From Cyanomargarita calcarea GSE-NOS-MK-12-04C (GTDB lineage Bacteria; Cyanobacteriota; Cyanobacteriia; Cyanobacteriales; Nostocaceae), in the NCBI GenBank assembly GCA_019359595.1, contig JAHHGZ010000031.1, positions 42,358-106,357 of the forward strand: a stretch of DNA of 64,000 nucleotides, read 5' to 3'. Of the stretch, positions 48,831 to 56,689 are shown piece by piece. The translations under genes and the position numbers were made by a program. The notes below the pieces were generated by a model that saw nothing but the letters and a program-made list of their open reading frames with translations, was not told where the DNA came from and did not search any database. Every line of letters starts with the position of its first letter. The first letter of the stretch is position 1.

Positions 48831-48996
48831 GAGTTGAAGGGAGTTAGGAATAATGTTAGTCCAAAAAACCGGATTTTTTCCTAACTAAGCACCAGTATTA
48901 TCGACTCCTCACTAGTAGAAACCCGTTGTATTTTACGAAGCAAGAGGCTTTATACTCCCCCACCTCCCCATCTCCCTATCTCCCCCAAAACCTATT

Positions 48997-50169
48997 ATGA
49001 CAAACACTACTATATTCACCTTCACGGCCCCGAATGACCTAATTTTAGAAATACCAAGCGATGTACAAAATCAAGCACGTCGCAAAATGCAATCTTTTTC
49101 TAACCCTGCTTCCCAATATCAAGGGTATATAAACGAACTTTGCCTTTTGACAATCTTGCCTTGGTTGCGAGAAGAATTTACACCGCAAGCTGTTGTTTAT
49201 CCCTCTAACGCTGCTTTGTCAAGTTTTTGGGAACTGGTAAATGGTACAGCCATTGCATTCAGTGGAAAGCGATTAATATTAATCCCCAGCGAAGCTATGG
49301 ATTTAAGTGAATTGCGAGTTCCTCAAGAATGGGTAGATATACAGAGTTTATCTGGTGATTATTATTTAGCAGTGTATATCGAACCAGATGATAATTACGT
49401 GCGAATTTGGGGTTATTGTACTCATGCACAACTTAAAACTAAGGGAAATTATTATGCAGGCGATCGCACTTATTCATTAGATGCCAGCGACATAGTAGAG
49501 GACATTACAGCTTTAGTTGTAGCGTACCAAATATGTCCAGAAGAAGCTACAAAAAGTCCGATTGCACCGCTTCCAATTTTACCGCAAGCACAAGCAGAAA
49601 ATCTGATTTCTCGCCTCGCAAACCCGGATATCGTTACATCCCGACTCCATATACCATTTCAACTGTGGGGTGCATTAATCGAACATGGTGGTTGGAGACA
49701 AAGTTTATATCAACAACGTTTGGGACTCCCCGAACAATGGTCAATTTTACAGTGGTTGCAAAGTGGAGTTTCTCAAGTTGCTCAAAATATGGGTTGGGAG
49801 AGCTTGAATATGCAGTTGAGTGCTGCTGGTGCAAGAAGTATCGAAGAAAGTCAAGCAGGGGTGATGCTATCTCGACGTTTAGCGATCGCTGGTCAATTTT
49901 ATCAATTGTTTATTATACCACAAAATGGAGAAGACACAACAATTTGGCGCTTTGAATTGCGGAATGCTGCTGTGGGGGCATTAATTCCCGGTGGTTTCAA
50001 ACTCAGATTACTCACCGAAGATTTACAACCATTCCCAAATAACGAAGATATAGCGACAACAGCAGTGGAGCAACTCTTTGTAGAAGTCGCACTAGAACCA
50101 GGTGAAGGAATAGTTTGGGAAGTAGAACCAAAAAGCGAAAACTATGACCGAGAAATTTTGAAGTTTTGA
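48997..50169 (+). CDS. DUF1822 family protein
   Basis: 390 residues. Starts MTNTTIFTFTAPNDLILEIP and shows the cyanobacterial DUF1822 pattern, including SFSNPASQYQGYINELCLLT, RLILIPSEAMDLSELRVPQE and ADYYLAVYIEPDDNYVRIWG-like WVDIQSLSGDYYLAVYIEPD, then LGLPEQWSILQWLQ. No signal peptide or membrane segment; cytoplasmic. The function of DUF1822 is unknown to me. It follows the sigma-like gene on the same strand and faces the caspase gene across a long hairpin at 50271. Confidence 0.85.
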   Translation: MTNTTIFTFTAPNDLILEIPSDVQNQARRKMQSFSNPASQYQGYINELCLLTILPWLREEFTPQAVVYPSNAALSSFWELVNGTAIAFSGKRLILIPSEAMDLSELRVPQEWVDIQSLSGDYYLAVYIEPDDNYVRIWGYCTHAQLKTKGNYYAGDRTYSLDASDIVEDITALVVAYQICPEEATKSPIAPLPILPQAQAENLISRLANPDIVTSRLHIPFQLWGALIEHGGWRQSLYQQRLGLPEQWSILQWLQSGVSQVAQNMGWESLNMQLSAAGARSIEESQAGVMLSRRLAIAGQFYQLFIIPQNGEDTTIWRFELRNAAVGALIPGGFKLRLLTEDLQPFPNNEDIATTAVEQLFVEVALEPGEGIVWEVEPKSENYDREILKF

Positions 50170-50270
50170 AAAATCACTCTTGTGAAAAATTATATCAGGT
50201 TCGGATAATAAATAACTTGTACTTCCCATAGTTTTACTAAGCTTATCCCGCTAGCCTAGGGTATACAACT

Positions 50271-50361
50271 TCTTTCTTTGCGCACTTCGTGTCTTCGCGG
50301 TTAGAATAAAATATATTCTTTTTTTAACCGCGAAGACGCGAAGACACGAAGAAAGAAAGAG
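50271..50361. repeat. Long hairpin between convergent genes
   Basis: Arms TCTTTCTTTGCGCACTTCGT... and ...GACACGAAGAAAGAAAGA meet around an AT-rich centre; the ACCGCGAAGACGCGAAGACA core is of the ACCGC repeat family. It lies in the 309-bp gap between DUF1822 and the caspase gene and could end both transcripts. Confidence 0.75.
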
Positions 50362-50478
50362 ATTGTTTTTGTCCACCGCTGAAAGCCTTATCTAGAAACG
50401 AACAAGTCAATTTGTACACTGTAGGTGCTTCTGTGCAGGGACTATTGCATAGCTTCACAGGGTTGAGTGAAGAAGGTA

Positions 50479-52764
50479 TTATTTCCCAACCACCTCGAAA
50501 GCGATCGCCATTGCTGCTAATTTCTGAGTATCAACACCACGAATACCCGTCGGAAGTTTTATCCCTTCGGCTGTAATTCCACCACGAGTCCCTGCATCCA
50601 GGTCATTTAGCAAGGTATCGGCAATATTTAATAGTTGGTCTTCAGTGACTGGAACTAGGGTGCGAGTATTCTCCAATCCCCTTGATTTTGCAATGTCTTT
50701 TAAAGCTTTCAGGGAATCTCTTAGGGGTGTTGTACTGGCAACAATTAATGCTTCGGAAAACCCTAAAGGTTCACTGACGGTAAGTACAAAATCATCAACA
50801 TCAGTTTGAGGAATCACCAGTCTTTTTCCTGGGTCTAACAATGCTGCATCATTGGAAACTGACCAATCATTAGGAAAGACGACTGCCATATCTCCAGAGG
50901 AGTCAACTACTAAAATGCTGACATATAGGGGCACAGATTCATCATTTCTAACTTCAAAGGCAATTTTAGTTCCTAATGATAATTTAGGCACATTAGAATC
51001 TGAGGAATTTACAGGTTTAGGTGCTGGTCGAGTTGTCTCAGTGGAAACTTTCTTAACACCACGAGTTGGGTAAGTTTCACTAAGTATTTTTGTACTTCCC
51101 GCAACAGTCATTGATGTTGTGACTGCAACTCGTGATGTACTAGTATTACCCAGCATCTGTTTCACAACTTTAGCTGCTAGAAGTGATTTAAACTTTGGCT
51201 GCAAGCGAGTTATTGCACCGTTTACAGCTTCATTTCTCTCTCCAAAAGAATTGGGAATAATCTGGTTTAGCATTGGTAAAAATAAACCCAAACTACCTAC
51301 ATCAGGAAGCTTTGGCGACTTTATTTTTTGTAAATCTTGATACTTCGCTTCCGTCATTCGACCAAAAATATATTGCACCTCAGTAATTCCCAGAGGTAAA
51401 ACTTCAATCCGCTTGATTGATTGTAGAGCTTGTTTGGCTTGCTGTAAGGCATTATTATCGAGGGAGGTATCATCCAGCCCAATTTTGAGAGTCACATCAT
51501 TAGGAATGCTGCGGAGACGTTCCTGTAATAAGATACCTGGTTGTAATTGTGACGACGGCCGCGACTGTGTGGTATTAACTAATCTGCCATAACCCATCAA
51601 TCCTTCCCGAGATTCTAATTGTACCAGCGCGGGTGTGCCTCCTTTAGTATCCAAGACTGTAAAGATAGCATCTTTCTCAAAGGCTTCCAACGCTTGTGAA
51701 TCAATTCCACCCAACCATAAATCTACTTTGTCACCGTTAACTTTAGTAACTACCGCATCTGCCGATTGTGTAGTAAGAGGAGTAAAATATATAGGTGGAG
51801 TTGCATTTTTTTGGCTAAAATTTGATTCAAATTCTGGGTCTTGGTCAATTTGTTTTGAACCCCTTGCATAAACTTTAGTACTCCGACCAATATTTAAAAT
51901 AGCGCGTTTTAAAGATTCATCACCAATTTGTTGCCAAAGATATTGAGTGAATAGAAAACTAAAAGCTCCTGCACGAAAATTGCTAAAATTAGCATCAACT
52001 GCATATTGCTCGCGTTTAGCAGATGCGATTACAACTCCTTTTGCAATTGACTTTCTGCGTCTATCAACAAACTCCTGGGGTGAAATGTTGAGCTTTTTTA
52101 ACCATTGACGTTGATATTCTAATTCTTCCGAACTCGGCTCATATAAATTTGAATTACCAACAGAACGCACCAGGAAATTTCCTCGTTTTCCCCCTCCAGA
52201 ATGACAGCTATCTAATACAACGGTAACATTTTCTGTCTTGAGTGCAGACATTAATAAAAACAGCGTATGTCCCATGATTTGCTTCACACCACCCTCTTGA
52301 TTTTGACCATCAATGGGAACTAGGGTAGAATTAGCACATTCTTTGCTAAGTTTTAAAGCAATTTCATCACAGCTTGGTTTATCGCTGACTTGGGAACCAT
52401 GTCCAGAAAAGTGGAAGACTACCACATCTCCTGGCTTGGCTTGTTTAATTAAATGTTCTTCAAAAGCAGTTAAAATCCCTTTACGGGTGGCTTGGGAATT
52501 TGTAACGGTCAGGATATCTTTTGGGTTAAAACCAAAACGGTGAATTAATAATTCTTGTTGTAATTGTACGTCATTTACACAACCGCGTAGGGAAGATGTA
52601 GGATAATCATTGATTCCGACTAATAGCGCTAGTTTACGTGGTGTATTTTGTGCCAAAACTTTTGCATATTTATCACCTTGTTGTGTAATATCCCACTGAC
52701 TTAAGCCAATTGTTGCAAGTGTTGAACTAGCAAATTGGAGAAATTGACGGCGTTTGATGTACAT
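50479..52764 (-). CDS. Exported caspase-like protease with DUF4384
   Basis: 761 residues. The N-terminus has a twin-arginine signal (IKRRQFLQFASSTLATIGLS). The C14 caspase domain has His in FHFSGHG (about 120) and Cys in LDSCHSGG (about 188), both intact. The C-terminal third contains DUF4384 (KIAFEVRNDESVPLYVSILV...). Tat export means it folds in the cytoplasm and is active outside. Unlike the STAND caspase it has no sensor of its own beyond DUF4384. It lies 119 bp upstream of no gene on its strand; the subtilisin gene at 52884 precedes it in transcription. Confidence 0.9.
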   Translation of the reverse strand: MYIKRRQFLQFASSTLATIGLSQWDITQQGDKYAKVLAQNTPRKLALLVGINDYPTSSLRGCVNDVQLQQELLIHRFGFNPKDILTVTNSQATRKGILTAFEEHLIKQAKPGDVVVFHFSGHGSQVSDKPSCDEIALKLSKECANSTLVPIDGQNQEGGVKQIMGHTLFLLMSALKTENVTVVLDSCHSGGGKRGNFLVRSVGNSNLYEPSSEELEYQRQWLKKLNISPQEFVDRRRKSIAKGVVIASAKREQYAVDANFSNFRAGAFSFLFTQYLWQQIGDESLKRAILNIGRSTKVYARGSKQIDQDPEFESNFSQKNATPPIYFTPLTTQSADAVVTKVNGDKVDLWLGGIDSQALEAFEKDAIFTVLDTKGGTPALVQLESREGLMGYGRLVNTTQSRPSSQLQPGILLQERLRSIPNDVTLKIGLDDTSLDNNALQQAKQALQSIKRIEVLPLGITEVQYIFGRMTEAKYQDLQKIKSPKLPDVGSLGLFLPMLNQIIPNSFGERNEAVNGAITRLQPKFKSLLAAKVVKQMLGNTSTSRVAVTTSMTVAGSTKILSETYPTRGVKKVSTETTRPAPKPVNSSDSNVPKLSLGTKIAFEVRNDESVPLYVSILVVDSSGDMAVVFPNDWSVSNDAALLDPGKRLVIPQTDVDDFVLTVSEPLGFSEALIVASTTPLRDSLKALKDIAKSRGLENTRTLVPVTEDQLLNIADTLLNDLDAGTRGGITAEGIKLPTGIRGVDTQKLAAMAIAFEVVGK

Positions 52765-52830
52765 AATTAATTTTGGATTTTAGATTGGTTAACGGTGGAG
52801 TTTTTGCTTCATTAACAAAAAATAGATAAT

Positions 52831-52867
52831 TAACCGCAGGGTAGTACGCTGATGGACGCAGATGAAA
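52831..52867. repeat. TTAACCGCAG...ACGCAGATGAA repeat
   Basis: AATTAACCGCAGGGTAGTAC, then GATGGACGCAGATGAAAAAA. Related copies precede the TPR protein and the CHAT proteins (55053-55112 and 59279-59305), so the protease genes share this spacer repeat. Confidence 0.6.
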
Positions 52868-52883
52868 AAACTGGGGATTTGGA

Positions 52884-54998
52884 CTATTTTTGCACTGCGC
52901 TAATTGCAGCGTCAGCGTTAATCAGCCCACTACCAAAGAAGTACTGTTTATCAGTTACGGAAGAAGGTACTGCACCTTTGTCAATCTGCGAGCGATACAT
53001 TTGCTCTTCTTCTTTAGAAATACTCAACCCGTCATAACTAGCTGTGGATTTGAGAATATTAATTAATTCTTGACGGCTGAGTTTTCTGTTTGTATCTTCT
53101 CCCTTCATTAAGGCTACTACCCCAGCCACAGCAGGAGAAGAAAAGGAGGTACCTTGCACCCACCAATATTTCCCTCTCAAATCAATTACAGGGGACCAAC
53201 GAGAGGTAGGGTTGGATAAACCTTGCCAAAATCCGTCCACCCAAGTACCTCCTGTAGTGGGAATTCCACCCAACCATCCTGGTGCATCCAAGTCTCCACC
53301 GGGAGCAACTACACCTAATCCATTGCCGTAATTACTGTAGGGTGCGCGATCGCCAAATAAATTACTTGCACCAACTGATAATACTCCTGCATAACCGGAA
53401 GGATAAGCGATTTTAGTTGAGTTTTCGTTTCCAGATGAAGCAACTATCACCAATTTCGGGTTTGCTTCCAAAAGTTGGGCTAGAGCTTGTTCTTCGACAT
53501 CTGTTGGCAAACTTGCACCCAAGCTTAAGTTAATTACGTCTGCACCACGGTCGGCAGCATAACCAATTGCTTCGATGTAAGCTGAGGTGAATATACTACC
53601 ATTCAAGCCAAACACCCGCACGGGTAAAATTTTTGCGTTCGGAGCTACCCCTATTACCCCTTGAGTATTTTGTTGAGGTTTTGCAGCGATAACACCACTC
53701 ACCCAAGTACCGTGAAATTCGCTACCTACTTCATGAGACCGAATCAGGTAACGAACAATCTCAGCCTGTTCTTTTTGGGATAATTTCGGATTAGCTTGCT
53801 TTACTTCGTTAGCTTGTTTGGAGTATTGACTGAGCAATTGTTGGTCAGATAGCTTGAAGGTATTTTGAAATTTTCTCTTTAAGATGGTGAGTTCTAAGGG
53901 ACTCATCCGTGTATCAGGGTCGCCAATCTCACAAGGTTTGCTGCTGTCACTTGGCTCAGAGAAATCCCATCCGTGGACTTCTCCAGGACATTTGTCCGAG
54001 TTTTGTACGGTGTATAAACTATTTTGTAAGTCGGGATGATTCCACTGAATTAAGCTGTCAATCACCGCTACAACTACACCTTGTCCCCCTTTGCTGTGTT
54101 TCCAAGCATCGGTAACTCGCATATCTGTGCGGGGTACGTTCGATTTTGTCTGTGCAGTTTGTGTTTTCAAGCAGCTTTGCAGTGAGTCAAAGCTAGATAA
54201 TTTTTGTTCTAGGCACTGTTTGATTGGTGTACTATCTAAATGCCACTGCCACCCCAATAAATCTGTTGTAGGGGTTATGTCTTTGTTCTGTTTGTTGATT
54301 CCTTGAGTGTTGAGTCGTTTGATAGCCTGTTGTCTCATTGGATCAGAAACAGATTGGATAAAATTCGGTGCCGCAGAATTAACACCTTTGACTTGGTTTA
54401 ACTGGTTGGCAACATTCAGGATGGAAACGCCAGAGGCAGTAGTAGATTTGACTATATAAATGTTGCGATTGAAACGTAGGGGGCGGATGATCGCTAAATT
54501 ATTTTGTTGGAGAATTGTCTGTTTTTCGCTGTCGGAAGTTCCTGGTTGAAAGTTGATAATAATCTCGTTAGGTAAGACAATTGTTTCCTGGGTTTGGTTG
54601 CGAGTCAGTACGGGTAGGGAAGCTTCAACGTAAGGTTGCTGTTGAATTTTTTGCTGAATCGCTGCATCTCTTACCCCGGTCGGTAGGGTAACTACAGCAT
54701 AGTTTCCACTTAAGGGGCTCACTGCGACTTGGGAAGCAATGCTACGGGTGCCACCTTGTAAATCTTCTTCCAATTGGAGGTACAGGGGGGTAATGTTACG
54801 GGTATTATTTTTAAAGGAAACGGCGATCGCATCTTGTCGCTGGTTCAGGGGGATGCGTTGTCCTTTATATATGTAAAATAATTCGTTATTATTTACTACC
54901 TGTGCCGGTTGAGCGGAGGCAATTGTATTTAGTGAGAAAATACTTGTCAGTGCCCAAATACTGCTAGTTAGAAAAAGGCCGGGGAAAATGTTTTTCAT
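52884..54998 (-). CDS. S8 (subtilisin) family serine protease
   Basis: 704 residues. Signal peptide to about 28. An N-terminal region of about 190 residues resembles a pro-domain (IINFQPGTSDSEKQTILQQN). Catalytic triad: Asp near 315 in VAVIDSLIQWNHPDL, His near 425 in EFHGTWVSG, Ser near 617 in GTSFSSPAVAG, with the oxyanion Asn in ASSGNEN. The Asp motif is DSL rather than the usual DTG/DSG. Secreted or periplasmic. It is the next gene upstream of the caspase gene, with a repeat between them. Confidence 0.92.
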   Translation of the reverse strand: MKNIFPGLFLTSSIWALTSIFSLNTIASAQPAQVVNNNELFYIYKGQRIPLNQRQDAIAVSFKNNTRNITPLYLQLEEDLQGGTRSIASQVAVSPLSGNYAVVTLPTGVRDAAIQQKIQQQPYVEASLPVLTRNQTQETIVLPNEIIINFQPGTSDSEKQTILQQNNLAIIRPLRFNRNIYIVKSTTASGVSILNVANQLNQVKGVNSAAPNFIQSVSDPMRQQAIKRLNTQGINKQNKDITPTTDLLGWQWHLDSTPIKQCLEQKLSSFDSLQSCLKTQTAQTKSNVPRTDMRVTDAWKHSKGGQGVVVAVIDSLIQWNHPDLQNSLYTVQNSDKCPGEVHGWDFSEPSDSSKPCEIGDPDTRMSPLELTILKRKFQNTFKLSDQQLLSQYSKQANEVKQANPKLSQKEQAEIVRYLIRSHEVGSEFHGTWVSGVIAAKPQQNTQGVIGVAPNAKILPVRVFGLNGSIFTSAYIEAIGYAADRGADVINLSLGASLPTDVEEQALAQLLEANPKLVIVASSGNENSTKIAYPSGYAGVLSVGASNLFGDRAPYSNYGNGLGVVAPGGDLDAPGWLGGIPTTGGTWVDGFWQGLSNPTSRWSPVIDLRGKYWWVQGTSFSSPAVAGVVALMKGEDTNRKLSRQELINILKSTASYDGLSISKEEEQMYRSQIDKGAVPSSVTDKQYFFGSGLINADAAISAVQK

Positions 54999-55052
54999 TT
55001 TTGCGATTAATTAGTTGCTAGAGAGTGAAAATAGAAAACAAAATACGGAATA

Positions 55053-55112
55053 ATTAACCGCAGATAGACATGGTAGCCGCTTCGGCTTCCCGTAGGGTAG
55101 GACGCAGATTAA
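55053..55112. repeat. TTAACCGCAG repeat with a palindromic insert
   Basis: AATTAACCGCAGATAGACAT is continued by the palindromic insert GGTAGCCGCTTCGGCTTCCC and then GGACGCAGATTAAAAAGATT. The same repeat without the insert is at 59279. It lies between the S8 protease and TPR genes. Confidence 0.6.
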
Positions 55113-55184
55113 AAAGATTTTTGCATCCTAACAGTACTTTGTGGAAACCAATACCACTGTTAGGAGCGCAAAATCCAAAATACT

Positions 55185-55856
55185 TTAAGCCTGATTGATT
55201 TTCTCAATTACATCAAGTGCTGCTTGGGCTGAGTCGTTTTTCCCTTCTTGCTTATAGAGATTAGCTGCTAACTGCAAATCTGCAAGGGCTTTTTGTTTTT
55301 CTCCTACATAATAATACGCAATACCTCGGTAATAATAAGCGCTAGCAAATTTTCGATCGAGTTGGATGGTTTTATTGAAATCTGCAATCGCACCCTTGTA
55401 GTCTTCCAGGACCCCACGGCTCAAACCTCGGAAGTAATATGCATATGTATATTTGCTGTCAATCTCTAGAGCATTGCTAAAATCGACGATTGAACCCTGA
55501 TAGTCTTCTAAATAAGTACGAGCGATACCTCTACCCAAATAAGCATCGGCAATTTTGGGATTAATTTCCAAGACTTTGGTAAAACTATCAATTGCCCCTT
55601 TATAGTCTTCTGCTTCTAAAAGTTCAAAACCTTTATCTAAGTATTTCTGGATATCGTTGGTAGTAGTCGAACGGGTGTTAGCGGGGACTGGTTTCGGTTT
55701 AAAGTCTAATGACTCTGGCTTAAATGCTGGTAATTCTGGTTTTGCTTGTGCCAGGAGCAATTGTTGAGCATTGGGTAAACTTTTCGCTTCAGTATAAGGG
55801 CTTACAAGTGTAGTTCCCATTACCAACAAGCCTAATGTTAATGTGAGTTTCTTCAT
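55185..55856 (-). CDS. Exported TPR repeat protein
   Basis: 223 residues with a signal peptide (MKKLTLTLGLLVMGTTLVSP). From about 70 to 200 there are four TPR units (YLDKGFELLEAEDYKGAIDS, AYLGRGIARTYLEDYQGSIV, AYYFRGLSRGVLEDYKGAIA, AYYYRGIAYYYVGEKQKALA). TPRs are protein-binding scaffolds, so it may hold one of the neighbouring proteases or their substrates. No catalytic motif. Confidence 0.88.
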   Translation of the reverse strand: MKKLTLTLGLLVMGTTLVSPYTEAKSLPNAQQLLLAQAKPELPAFKPESLDFKPKPVPANTRSTTTNDIQKYLDKGFELLEAEDYKGAIDSFTKVLEINPKIADAYLGRGIARTYLEDYQGSIVDFSNALEIDSKYTYAYYFRGLSRGVLEDYKGAIADFNKTIQLDRKFASAYYYRGIAYYYVGEKQKALADLQLAANLYKQEGKNDSAQAALDVIEKINQA

Positions 55857-56041
55857 TTTTGTGTATTCCTTGGTTAGTTAATCAATTCAAATATCGAAGT
55901 CTACAATCGAGCAAGCCAAGTTTTATCAATGGTGTTACTTTGCTTGCTAAAGGTTTATATATCTGGGCTTTAAGAGCATATGCAATTTTATGAGTCGCTA
56001 TTTCCCAGCAAAACTGGGCAATAGTCCTAAAAGCCGCCAAT

Positions 56042-56689
56042 CTACTTTGGTTTACACAATTGTTCGGTTATTTCTTGACGAATTTTTACCAATTCAGGAG
56101 AAGGTCTTTCCAGGAAGTAAGCTTGCTGCAATGCATCTGACCACAGATTTTTTTGGATAAAATAATTAGTTTTAGCCAGAGCGATCGCTTCAGTATTTTC
56201 TCTTTTTGTCTGAAATTGATTTTCTAGATTCCTTAATTCGTCTGTAATTTGCTGCCGTTGTGGTGCTGGCATTACTTGAAAGCGAACAAATATACTACCG
56301 ACAACCCACTCATAATTTTTACCGGGTTCTAGCAGTTTACCTGTATAAGTTGTACTCTCAGTTCCGATGACAGGTTGAGTTCTCAAAACATAGCCATTTG
56401 GACGACGAACTGTGATTGTATTTACCTTGCCTTTCCAGAGAAATAATGGGCGATCGCTCCAAATAGTTCTACTTTCATCTGGAGAAATCAGACAAATAGT
56501 ATCTGTTGGACGACCAACAGCTTTTCGTGGTTTAACTGGAGGTTCTGGTTTCGATAGGGGGAGAAAAATCGTTGTCCAAGACAATGCTGATGTTGTTTCT
56601 GCTTTTAAAGCTTGGCTTGATACGGACGTTAATACAGGAATAGCTATTGACAGCACTAAAGTCGGTAATGTCCAGTTAGATTTACTCAT
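56042..56689 (-). CDS. Exported hypothetical protein (DUF928-like)
   Basis: 215 residues. The N-terminus is a hydrophobic signal or anchor (PTLVLSIAIPVLTSVSSQAL). The middle (RPTDTICLISPDESRTIWSD, then YEWVVGSIFVRFQV) is similar in style to DUF928, a cyanobacterial exported family found near CHAT genes, but the match is my impression. The C-terminal half is helical. It overlaps the CHAT-CHASE2 gene by 8 bp (ATGAGTAA), which implies translational coupling and a joint function. Confidence 0.65.
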   Translation of the reverse strand: MSKSNWTLPTLVLSIAIPVLTSVSSQALKAETTSALSWTTIFLPLSKPEPPVKPRKAVGRPTDTICLISPDESRTIWSDRPLFLWKGKVNTITVRRPNGYVLRTQPVIGTESTTYTGKLLEPGKNYEWVVGSIFVRFQVMPAPQRQQITDELRNLENQFQTKRENTEAIALAKTNYFIQKNLWSDALQQAYFLERPSPELVKIRQEITEQLCKPK

